Shown here: positions 1 to 6,365 of the stretch, piece by piece | How positions within the stretch are numbered: the first letter of the stretch is position 1 | Layout: each line of letters starts with the position of its first letter | From: Clostridia bacterium | GTDB taxonomy: Bacteria > Bacillota > Clostridia > DUPQ01 | Assembly: GCA_028690885.1 (NCBI GenBank) | Contig: JAQVAJ010000008.1 | Coordinates: forward strand, 1-14,292 | Length of the DNA stretch: 14,292 nucleotides | Reading direction: 5' to 3' | The notes under the pieces: generated by a model | Told to the model about the DNA's origin: nothing | Databases searched by the model: none | Seen by the model: only the letters and a program-made list of their open reading frames with translations | Translations under genes and position numbers: made by a program

Positions 1-478
1 TTAACTGCCTTATAACATATGGTTCATTATTATCTAATTTTTTTTGAATTTCTTCAGAAGAAAGATTTAAACAGTGTCTGTCATATTTAAATTGAACTTT
101 TTTCTTTTCAGCTTCTTCTCTTAGAATGTCCAATCTTTCTTCTGTACAAAAGCAATAATATGCTTTTTTCATATCAATAAGCTGCTTTGCATATGGAAGA
201 TATGTATCCTTTCTTTCTGACTGTATATATGGACCGTATTTTCCTCCAATATCAGGACCTTCATCATGATTTATTCCTACAATTTTTAATGTATCATATA
301 TAACATTGACAGCTCCATCTACATATCTTTTCTGGTCAGTATCTTCTATTCTCAATATAAAACTTCCTCTATTAGCTTTTGCTACAAGATATTCATATAG
401 TGCAGATCTTAGATTGCCTATATGTACGAATCCTGTTGGTGATGGCGCATAACGTGTTCTTACTTCTTTTTGAGACAT
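1..478 (-). CDS. gltX: Glutamyl-tRNA synthetase, N-terminal part (cut by window edge)
   Basis: The 159 complete codons visible give the N-terminal Rossmann catalytic domain of a class I glutamyl-tRNA synthetase, the cytoplasmic enzyme that charges tRNA-Glu (and tRNA-Gln in bacteria using the transamidation route). The reading begins MSQKEVRTRYAPSPTGFVHI, with the class I HIGH signature present as HIGN near residue 18. It continues with LRSALYEYLVAKA, the conserved RIEDTD at about residues 44-49, and YCFCTEER. The KMSKS loop and the anticodon-binding domain lie outside the window. The start ATG (478-476) is preceded on the minus strand by an AAGGAG ribosome binding site (491-486) and an extended -10 promoter. 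It is transcribed divergently from the corrinoid activator gene. Family assignment is secure; whether it is a discriminating or non-discriminating enzyme cannot be judged from this part. Confidence 0.96.
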   Translation of the reverse strand, partial: MSQKEVRTRYAPSPTGFVHIGNLRSALYEYLVAKANRGSFILRIEDTDQKRYVDGAVNVIYDTLKIVGINHDEGPDIGGKYGPYIQSERKDTYLPYAKQLIDMKKAYYCFCTEERLDILREEAEKKKVQFKYDRHCLNLSSEEIQKKLDNNEPYVIRQL

Positions 479-508
479 ATATCTTCTCCTTAAATATACT
501 TCCTAATA

Positions 509-536
509 ATTATATCATCATAAGAATTTTATACAA
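509..536 (-). promoter_or_regulatory. Promoter of gltX
   Basis: Read on the minus strand there is TATAAT (514-509) with an upstream TG one base away (517-516), making an extended -10. TTGTAT lies 16 bases further up (536-531) as a partial -35. Transcription would start near 502, giving a leader of about 24 bases that carries the AAGGAG site. Called from consensus match only. Confidence 0.55.
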
Positions 537-588
537 TAAAGTATAAACTAATTGTAGTAAATGTATATGAAATGATTTGTATATGAGT

Positions 589-594
589 TATAAT
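589..594 (+). promoter_or_regulatory. -10 element of the corrinoid-activator operon
   Basis: A perfect TATAAT stands seven bases before the AGGAG ribosome binding site (602-606). No good -35 is seen at the right distance; the bases near 566-571 match poorly, so an activator or an alternative recognition mode is possible. The predicted transcript start, near 601, would leave a leader of only about 13 bases. Confidence 0.45.
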
Positions 595-613
595 ACCCGT
601 TAGGAGAAATGAT

Positions 614-2167
614 ATGACTGTAAAAATTTTAACTGATGAAAAGACCTTCGAACTTGATTTCAAAAAAATAAGTGCTCCAAACATATATTCGTTAATAAAG
701 AGCATACCACAAATTGATTTTATTGCACCATGCGGTGGCGGACAAAGATGCGGCAAATGCAAGATTAAACTTCTCAATGATAATAGTAAGATATCAGATT
801 CCGAAAGCAAATTTTTGACTCCAGCTGAAAGAAAAGATAATATCAGGCTTGCATGCTTTGTAAATGTTTCAGATGGTCAGATTATTGATTTGAGAAATAT
901 AAAAGCTATTCAGTCGATAATGACTGATAATCGACTAACAAATAGCAAAATTGTCGTTAATCCGCTTATAACTGAAGGATATGGTGTTTCTATAGATATT
1001 GGAACAACTACTGTTGCTGCTTCTTTGTATGATCTTCAAACAGCTAACAGAATATCTGTTACATCGGATATAAACAGGCAGTCAAGATTCGGTTCTGATG
1101 TAATAAGCAGAATTCAATTTGCTTCGACTCACGAAAATTTAATGATTATTCAAGATACCATATTAAACGAAGTAAACGAATTGATAACAAAACTATGCAA
1201 AAGTAATAATTTATCAAATAATCAAATCAACTTAGTATATATTGCTGGCAATACTACTATGCTTCATCTTTTTATGGGTTTGGATCCAACAGGAATTGGA
1301 GTAGCACCCTTTACGCCTGTTACTCTTGAAACTCATTTTTTTAGTCCTGATGATGTTACTTTGAAATCAATTATTAACATTAATAATAAAGGGAAAATTA
1401 TGGTATGTGCTTCTATTGCAAGTTATGTAGGTGCAGACATAGTAGCAGGAATATTAGCATCTGGCATACATACTTCTGACAAACCATGCATATTGCTAGA
1501 TGTCGGAACTAATGGTGAAATAGTATTAGGTAATAAGGACAGGATATTATGTTGCGCTACTGCTGCAGGGCCGGCATTTGAAGGTGCAAATATATCTTGC
1601 GGGGTTGCTGGTATACAAGGTGCAATAAATACTGTAAGCTATGATGATGCAAACACCTTCACTACAATTGGTGATAAGAGTCCTATTGGCATATGCGGTT
1701 CAGGCCTTATAGATGCAATTTATTCGATGTTAAGGAATGGAATAATTGAAGAATCAGGCTGGATGGAAGATACTGAAGGATTTAAAATTGCTGAAAATAT
1801 TACTTTAACTCAAAAGGATGTCAGAGAAGTTCAAAATGCGAAAGCCGCAATAGCTGCTGGTTTAAAGATTTTAATTAAGAGATCTGGCTATAAATACTCA
1901 GAAATAGATAAATTGTACCTTGCAGGCGGGTTTGGCACAGTAATGAATGTTGAAAGTTCTGCAGGTATTGGACTTATACCGCCACAGCTCAAGGAAAAAG
2001 TCATACCAGCAGGTAATACTTCATTAACTGGTATAACTATGTTGTTGCTTGACAAAACAAATATTGAAACTATTGAGAATATCAGAAAAATTACTGAGTA
2101 TATAGAACTAAGCCAGGATAGCGAATTTACTGATGAATATGTTGATAACATGTTTTTTGAGATATGA
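614..2167 (+). CDS. RACo-like reductive activator of corrinoid proteins ([2Fe-2S] ferredoxin domain plus ASKHA ATPase, DUF4445)
   Basis: Proteins of this family use ATP hydrolysis to drive one-electron reduction of an accidentally oxidised Co(II) corrinoid back to active Co(I) in corrinoid methyl-transfer proteins. Residues 1-95 form a plant-type [2Fe-2S] domain with ligands C40, C46, C49 (pattern C-x5-C-x2-C) and C81. From about residue 122 an ASKHA ATPase domain follows, with phosphate loops DIGTTT (128-133) and DVGTNGE (296-302), plus AGNTTM (211-216), GPAFEG (319-324), CGSGLIDA (361-368) and AGGFG (437-441). At 517 residues it is shorter than the characterised RACo of about 630 residues, mainly because only about 27 residues separate the two domains. 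The start is fixed by AGGAG at 602-606, seven bases upstream; an ATG at 609 stops at once. It overlaps the next gene by four bases (ATGA). No corrinoid protein or methyltransferase is in view, so its partner is unknown. Confidence 0.88.
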   Translation: MTVKILTDEKTFELDFKKISAPNIYSLIKSIPQIDFIAPCGGGQRCGKCKIKLLNDNSKISDSESKFLTPAERKDNIRLACFVNVSDGQIIDLRNIKAIQSIMTDNRLTNSKIVVNPLITEGYGVSIDIGTTTVAASLYDLQTANRISVTSDINRQSRFGSDVISRIQFASTHENLMIIQDTILNEVNELITKLCKSNNLSNNQINLVYIAGNTTMLHLFMGLDPTGIGVAPFTPVTLETHFFSPDDVTLKSIININNKGKIMVCASIASYVGADIVAGILASGIHTSDKPCILLDVGTNGEIVLGNKDRILCCATAAGPAFEGANISCGVAGIQGAINTVSYDDANTFTTIGDKSPIGICGSGLIDAIYSMLRNGIIEESGWMEDTEGFKIAENITLTQKDVREVQNAKAAIAAGLKILIKRSGYKYSEIDKLYLAGGFGTVMNVESSAGIGLIPPQLKEKVIPAGNTSLTGITMLLLDKTNIETIENIRKITEYIELSQDSEFTDEYVDNMFFEI

Positions 2168-2691
2168 ACACTAAAAAACAGTTAAGAATAGATATGACAC
2201 AAAAAAGAAATCTGCTTTCTAAAGAGCAGGTAAGTGCTTTGTCAGACAACTTATTTAACCGATTCTTAAATTCTGATTTAACAAAGTACAAAAATTACAT
2301 GTTATATCTACCTATAAAGAATGAAACAGATACATCCAAGCTTATAGATTATTTACTTGAAAACAAAAAAAATGTTTATGTTCCTTATATTAGTGACATA
2401 AAAATAGTTCCAGTCAATATTAATCAAAACACAGAATTTGAGCATGACTCATTTGAGATAAGAATACCTATCAAAAAAGTTCAGTTAGAATCAAATTTAC
2501 TTGATGTTATTTTTGTTCCTGGACTGGCATTTGATAAAGCAGGTTACAGAGTAGGATATGGAAAAGGATATTATGATAATTTTCTTAAGGACTTGTCATG
2601 TATTACTTGTGCATGGTGTTATGATTTTCAGATTGTAGATAAGATTGCAGATATAAAAGAACATGATATTCCAGTGAATCGTTTTATATGA
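2164..2691 (+). CDS. 5-formyltetrahydrofolate cyclo-ligase (MTHFS)
   Basis: This cytoplasmic enzyme converts 5-formyltetrahydrofolate to 5,10-methenyltetrahydrofolate with ATP hydrolysis, returning a dead-end folate to the active one-carbon pool. The protein is 175 residues, close to the usual 180-200. The N-terminal helix MNTKKQLRIDMTQKRNLLS carries the basic residues typical of the family. The hallmark segment starts at about residue 118: VPGLAFD, then GYRVGYGKGYYDNFL, forming the ATP/substrate loop. The C-terminal part (AWCYDFQIV, then HDIPVNRFI) also matches family pattern. Its ATG sits inside the stop of the upstream corrinoid-activator gene, so translation is probably coupled. The pairing suggests that both serve folate- or corrinoid-dependent one-carbon transfer; that is inference. 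E. coli and B. subtilis homologues are called ygfA/fau and yqgN. Confidence 0.93.
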   Translation: MNTKKQLRIDMTQKRNLLSKEQVSALSDNLFNRFLNSDLTKYKNYMLYLPIKNETDTSKLIDYLLENKKNVYVPYISDIKIVPVNINQNTEFEHDSFEIRIPIKKVQLESNLLDVIFVPGLAFDKAGYRVGYGKGYYDNFLKDLSCITCAWCYDFQIVDKIADIKEHDIPVNRFI

Positions 2692-2701
2692 TTTTCATAA
2701 A

Positions 2702-3352
2702 TTACTTTATATTAAATCTTGATTCATATTTTAGCAATATATAAATTGAATTAAATAAAATATATACTGCTGAAACAAAAATTAACCCCAATTGTATAAA
2801 GCCATCATATTGCGAAATATACTTATCAAATAAGTTAGTAACAATTTGAATTGAATATATAATAAATAAAGAACCACATACTATATCTAAAACCCTCATA
2901 AATAAGCTTCCGTATCTTGAAAGCTCTCGTTTCTCAAAAATGAAACATAACATTAAAACAATAAAATATATAGAATAGGCAATAAGATGGCTATTGTACA
3001 GAAATTTTGTAATTTCCTGACCATATAAAAATCCACTTAAAAACAACAGTATATTACTTATTAGATGAGCAGGATAGAGAATGCATGATATACGAGTCTT
3101 AAATATCCTAATAAATCCAAAGTTAAATATAATAAGAAGTAACCCCATGAAAATAAGGCTGAAATAAAAAGGTTTCAGTAAAATATCAAAATCTTTAGTG
3201 AAAAGATCAGTTGACAATTTACCAATAAAACCATTGTTAAATAAATAATAAATTAATACACCTAAACTTAAAAAACTATATAAGAAACCAAATATCTCAA
3301 ATACAAATCTTTTATTTCTTTTATGTGAATTTATATAGGTTAGTTTATGCAT
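2702..3352 (-). CDS. Six-helix integral membrane protein of unknown function
   Basis: I do not recognise a family. The 216-residue product is strongly hydrophobic, with six likely membrane segments at about residues 17-38, 62-82, 91-111, 121-139, 154-174 and 184-207. Positive charges sit at the N-terminus (K11, R12, K14, R15), between helices 2 and 3 (RIFKTR), between helices 4 and 5 (EKRELSR) and at the C-terminus. This fits the positive-inside rule with both ends in the cytoplasm. There is no signal peptide, no obvious catalytic motif and no histidine-rich or cysteine motif. The gene starts five bases after the pgcA stop, with only a weak AAGAG site that overlaps that stop, so it is most likely expressed by read-through and coupled translation from pgcA. 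A link to sugar-phosphate or envelope metabolism is a guess from position only. Confidence 0.72.
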   Translation of the reverse strand: MHKLTYINSHKRNKRFVFEIFGFLYSFLSLGVLIYYLFNNGFIGKLSTDLFTKDFDILLKPFYFSLIFMGLLLIIFNFGFIRIFKTRISCILYPAHLISNILLFLSGFLYGQEITKFLYNSHLIAYSIYFIVLMLCFIFEKRELSRYGSLFMRVLDIVCGSLFIIYSIQIVTNLFDKYISQYDGFIQLGLIFVSAVYILFNSIYILLKYESRFNIK

Positions 3353-3357
3353 ATCTC

Positions 3358-4986
3358 TTAATTTATCAACCTTTCCATATATTTTACCAATTTTTTCATA
3401 TTGTTTTCCGCTTCAATCATATCATACCCTTGTGTAGAATAATATATCTTAATCTTTGGTTCTGTGCCGCTCGGACGTACAATCGCTATTCCCATATCCG
3501 AAATATCAAACTTTAATACATCTGCTTTTAAATTTCCATCTTCCTTTAGATAATCTTTAAAATAAATCTTACCTGATCTCAATGAATTCATTATTTTTTC
3601 CATTTTTTTCTGACCATCAATACCATTATATGTGTAATTACCCAAATAGGTTAAAAGATAACCATACTTTTTATATAACTGTTCAAGCCTCTTAAGAACA
3701 GATATACCTTTATCTTTGTAATAATCAGCCATATCACATATCAGAACTGAAGCATTAACGGCATCTTTGTCTCTTACATAAGTTCCCGATAAATAACCGC
3801 AACTTTCCTCAAAACCGAAAATAAAGCTATCCTTTTCTCCTTTTTCTTCAAACATATTTATCTGTTCACCGATATATTTAAATCCTGTCAATACTTCAAT
3901 TATTTTTATACCATAATCCTTACAGATATTTTTAGCTAGTTCTGTAGTGACAATTGTCTTTATTACTATTGGATCTTTTGGCATTAACCCTTTTTGAGTT
4001 CTCATATTACATATGTAATCCAAAAGTAACATACCTGTTTCATTACCATTCAATATTCTAATATTATCACCATCTTTTAATGTCATACCAGCTCTGTCAC
4101 AGTCTGGGTCTGTAGCTATTAGAATATCAGAATCTGTTTCCTTTAAATCTCTGATGCCTAGTTCTAATGCTTCTTTTACTTCAGGATTAGGATACGGACA
4201 TGTAGTAAAATTACCATCAGGATAACTTTGCTCTTTTACAAAATTGATTTTTTTAAATCCTCTTTTTTCTAAAGCTAAACTGACACATTCCATTCCGCTT
4301 CCATTAAGTGGCGTATAGACTACTTTTAACTCACGTTGTCCTGAATAAAAAGCTTCCGAGCAAACAGTGTTAACATAAGAAATAGTAATATCATCATCTA
4401 TGTAAGTTATAAGTTTTCTTTCAAGACATTCTTCGAAACTCAACTCATCATTAACTTCATAGAAAATATCAGTCTTTTGCATATTATGATATATCTGCTC
4501 AGCTTTGTCAGGATTTATCTGACATCCTTTAGAATCATATACTTTATAACCATTATAATTTGAAGGATTGTGTGATGCTGTAATAACGATTCCTCCATCA
4601 CATTTAAGATGCCTTACAGCATAAGATAGAAGAGGAGTGGGAGATACCTTGTTAAAAAGATAAACTTTCATTCCACAATTTGCGAGAACTGTTGCTGCCT
4701 CTTTAGCAAAGGTTAATGACTTTATTCTTGAATCATAAGCAATCGCTACTTTTGAGTTATTCTTTAATGTAGCCAAATAACCAAAGGTGGCTTTTCGAAC
4801 AGTATATATATTCATCCTATTTATTCCAGCACCGATTATCCCTCTTAATCCACCTGTACCGAATTCAAGTTGTGTATAAAATGCATCTTCAATAAGATTG
4901 TTATTTGATTTCATTATTTTTAATTCTTTTGTAAGATCATTATCCTTTAGTTTATGAGACATCCATCTTATGTATTCATTATTCAT
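3358..4986 (-). CDS. pgcA: Alpha-phosphoglucomutase / phosphohexomutase
   Basis: This cytoplasmic enzyme interconverts glucose 1-phosphate and glucose 6-phosphate, feeding UDP-glucose and polysaccharide or glycolipid synthesis; some relatives also accept mannose phosphates. All four alpha-phosphohexomutase signatures are present in order: the phosphoserine loop TASHNP (136-141, S138), the metal loop DPDCDRAG (293-300), the sugar-specificity loop GFEESCGY (391-398) and the phosphate-binding loop RPSGTEPK (504-511). The metal loop has Cys where Ala is usual. At 542 residues it is somewhat shorter than B. subtilis PgcA (about 580). The ATG at 4986 is chosen because the next residues (YIRWM) match the conserved N-terminal helix of the family. 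However, no ribosome binding site precedes it; a strong one lies about 38 bases upstream in front of a four-codon leader ORF. The membrane protein gene follows after five bases. Confidence 0.94.
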   Translation of the reverse strand: MNNEYIRWMSHKLKDNDLTKELKIMKSNNNLIEDAFYTQLEFGTGGLRGIIGAGINRMNIYTVRKATFGYLATLKNNSKVAIAYDSRIKSLTFAKEAATVLANCGMKVYLFNKVSPTPLLSYAVRHLKCDGGIVITASHNPSNYNGYKVYDSKGCQINPDKAEQIYHNMQKTDIFYEVNDELSFEECLERKLITYIDDDITISYVNTVCSEAFYSGQRELKVVYTPLNGSGMECVSLALEKRGFKKINFVKEQSYPDGNFTTCPYPNPEVKEALELGIRDLKETDSDILIATDPDCDRAGMTLKDGDNIRILNGNETGMLLLDYICNMRTQKGLMPKDPIVIKTIVTTELAKNICKDYGIKIIEVLTGFKYIGEQINMFEEKGEKDSFIFGFEESCGYLSGTYVRDKDAVNASVLICDMADYYKDKGISVLKRLEQLYKKYGYLLTYLGNYTYNGIDGQKKMEKIMNSLRSGKIYFKDYLKEDGNLKADVLKFDISDMGIAIVRPSGTEPKIKIYYSTQGYDMIEAENNMKKLVKYMERLIN

Positions 4987-5001
4987 ATTTGCTTGTATAA
5001 T

Positions 5002-5016
5002 ACGGTCAACGACCGT
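5002..5016. repeat. Perfect palindrome in the pgcA leader
   Basis: ACGGTC (5002-5007) and GACCGT (5011-5016) are exact reverse complements around a three-base centre. This is GC-rich against a very A+T-rich background. In the pgcA transcript it would form a six-pair hairpin between the strong ribosome binding site and the pgcA start. In DNA form it resembles the ACGGTC/GACCGT half sites common in TetR-type operators. Either role is inference. Confidence 0.55.
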
Positions 5017-5020
5017 TCAT
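5006..5020 (-). other. Four-codon leader ORF (M-N-G-R-stop) upstream of pgcA
   Basis: On the minus strand a purine-rich site (AAGAGGGAGA, 5030-5021) stands directly before ATG AAC GGT CGT TGA. This is the best ribosome binding site in the pgcA leader, and the ORF it serves ends 19 bases before the pgcA start, in another frame. The TGA falls in the loop and arm of a palindrome. It may be a translated leader that feeds ribosomes to pgcA by reinitiation, or a chance ATG. The sequence shows the arrangement but not its use. Confidence 0.35.
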
Positions 5021-5047
5021 TCTCCCTCTTCTTGTATTTACCCATAC

Positions 5048-5053
5048 ATTATA
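5048..5053 (-). promoter_or_regulatory. -10 element for pgcA
   Basis: Read on the minus strand this is a perfect TATAAT. No convincing -35 exists 16-18 bases further up. It touches the left arm of the inverted repeat at 5053-5061, so a protein bound there would cover this promoter. The predicted transcript start, near 5041, gives a leader of about 55 bases containing the leader ORF and palindrome. Confidence 0.45.
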
Positions 5054-5099
5054 CAATAGACATCAAATATTTACATATACACATACTTTAGTCTATTGT
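5053..5099. repeat. Nine-base inverted repeat between pgcA and malic enzyme genes
   Basis: ACAATAGAC (5053-5061) and GTCTATTGT (5091-5099) are exact reverse complements separated by 29 bases. The left arm abuts the pgcA -10 and the right arm overlaps the likely -35 of the malic enzyme gene. The loop is too long for a good terminator, and no T-run follows on either strand. A pair of protein-binding sites for a shared regulator is the better reading, unproven. Confidence 0.5.
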
Positions 5100-5124
5100 T
5101 TTTAACCTTTAGATATATTATCAT
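5096..5124 (+). promoter_or_regulatory. Probable promoter of the malic enzyme gene
   Basis: TTGTTT (5096-5101) and TATCAT (5119-5124) are separated by 17 bases. The -10 has five of six consensus bases, the -35 three of six. Transcription would begin near 5131, immediately before the GAAAGGA ribosome binding site (5132-5138), leaving a leader of about 18 bases. Confidence 0.4.
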
Positions 5125-5148
5125 ATTTATTGAAAGGATTGGTTATTT

Positions 5149-6321
5149 ATGCAAATTAAATCCGAGTCACTTAAAGCACATGAACAATGGCAAGGCAAAA
5201 TAGAAGTAATATCCAGAGTTTCATTAGAGAATAAAGAACAAATGTCAATTGCATATACTCCAGGCGTAGCAGAACCCTGTCTTGAAATATATAAAGACAG
5301 TGCAAACTCTTATATTTATACAAGAAGACATAATATGGTTGCTGTGATAACTGATGGAACTGCAGTACTTGGACTAGGTGATATTGGACCTTTAGCTTCT
5401 ATGCCTGTTATGGAAGGGAAGTGCGCTCTATTTAAAGAATTTGCTGATATTGATGCTTTTCCTATCTGTATCGATTCAAAAGATCCTGATGAGATAATAA
5501 GAACAATTTTTCTGATATCAAAAAGTTTTGGTGGGATAAATTTAGAGGATATTTCAGCTCCAAGATGTTTTTATATCGAAAATGAACTAAAAAAAATATG
5601 TGACATACCTGTATTTCATGATGATCAGCATGGTACTGCAGTAGTAGTATTAGCTGCTTTGACTAATGCTTTGAAACTAAAAAAACAATTACTAAGTGAT
5701 TGTAAAATAGTGATAAACGGGGCTGGAGCAGCAGGAAGCGCAATTTGTTATCTGTTATTGAAAGCGGGTGCTAAGAATATTATGGTTTGTGACATTGAAG
5801 GAATACTTTATGATGGAATGGATAATTTATCATCACATAAAAAAGATATTGCAGTTAAGACTAATTGTAAAAAGATTAAAGGTAAATTATCAGATGCAGT
5901 AAAGAACGCTGATGTATTCATTGGAGTATCAAAACCAAATCTTCTTTCAATTGATGATGTAAAAAACATGAATGACAAACCAATAATATTTGCAATGGCC
6001 AATCCTACTGCGGAAATTCATCCTGATGATGCAAAAAGTGCAGGTGCCTTTATAGTTGGTACAGGAAGAAGTGATTTTAATAATCAGATAAATAATGTTA
6101 TGGCTTTTCCAGGAATTTTTAAAGGAGCTTTACAATGCAGAGCAAAGCAGATAACAGATGATATGCTTATATCAGCTGCTAATGCTATCGCCTCATTAGT
6201 TGATGATAAAGATTTATCTTGCGAATACATCTTACCTAAGAGTTTTGATAAAAGGCTTGTTTTAGCTGTCTCACAGGCTTTAGTTAACAAATACAATGAG
6301 CAAGCAAGTAATGTCTATTGA
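5149..6321 (+). CDS. Malic enzyme (malate oxidoreductase, decarboxylating), short bacterial type
   Basis: The enzyme oxidatively decarboxylates malate to pyruvate and CO2 with reduction of NAD(P), in the cytoplasm. The malic N-terminal domain (to about residue 165) shows YTPGVA (36-41), TDGTAVLGLGDIG (68-80), MEGKCALF with catalytic lysine K91, the metal-binding FGGINLEDISAPRCF (127-141), and HDDQHGTA (157-164). A Rossmann domain follows with GAGAAG (191-196) and an acidic residue (D215) at the end of the second strand, which usually favours NAD over NADP. MANPTAEIHP (283-292) is also conserved. At 390 residues it has the normal length of the short form, without a phosphotransacetylase-like fusion. 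GAAAGGA lies ten bases before the ATG. It is divergent from pgcA and lies 44 bases before nadK. The cofactor preference is inferred. Confidence 0.94.
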   Translation: MQIKSESLKAHEQWQGKIEVISRVSLENKEQMSIAYTPGVAEPCLEIYKDSANSYIYTRRHNMVAVITDGTAVLGLGDIGPLASMPVMEGKCALFKEFADIDAFPICIDSKDPDEIIRTIFLISKSFGGINLEDISAPRCFYIENELKKICDIPVFHDDQHGTAVVVLAALTNALKLKKQLLSDCKIVINGAGAAGSAICYLLLKAGAKNIMVCDIEGILYDGMDNLSSHKKDIAVKTNCKKIKGKLSDAVKNADVFIGVSKPNLLSIDDVKNMNDKPIIFAMANPTAEIHPDDAKSAGAFIVGTGRSDFNNQINNVMAFPGIFKGALQCRAKQITDDMLISAANAIASLVDDKDLSCEYILPKSFDKRLVLAVSQALVNKYNEQASNVY

Positions 6322-6345
6322 TATTATTTGGTTTTCTCATATAAT
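6318..6345 (+). promoter_or_regulatory. Promoter of the nadK-argR-recN operon
   Basis: TTGATA (6318-6323, five of six) and perfect TATAAT (6340-6345) are 16 bases apart. The -35 contains the TGA stop of the malic enzyme gene. The predicted transcript start, near 6352, falls within the AAAGGAGGAAG ribosome binding region (6347-6357), so the leader would be about 14 bases. Read-through from the malic enzyme gene is also possible because no terminator lies between them. Confidence 0.6.
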
Positions 6346-6365
6346 TAAAGGAGGAAGATCAGTTT

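Noticed and set aside
529..810. Open frame on the minus strand over the gltX/activator intergenic region and the start of the activator gene
   Set aside because: It is antisense to the well-supported [2Fe-2S] domain, has no ribosome binding site and resembles no protein.
1888..2151. Minus-strand open frame of 87 codons
   Set aside because: It lies wholly antisense to the conserved end of the activator gene; its low-complexity Ser/Ile/Val composition is typical of a shadow frame.
3325..3516. Plus-strand open frame of 63 codons
   Set aside because: It is antisense to the pgcA C-terminus, including the RPSGTEPK motif, with no start signals.
4930..5020. Possible frameshift joining the leader ATG at 5020 to pgcA
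   Set aside because: The leader frame stops after four codons, the pgcA frame has a stop at the same place, and the family N-terminus already aligns from the ATG at 4986, so no coding sequence is missing.
5053..5099. Inverted repeat as a transcription terminator
   Set aside because: A 29-base loop, an A+T-rich stem, no T-run in a useful position and a location between divergent genes make a terminator unlikely.
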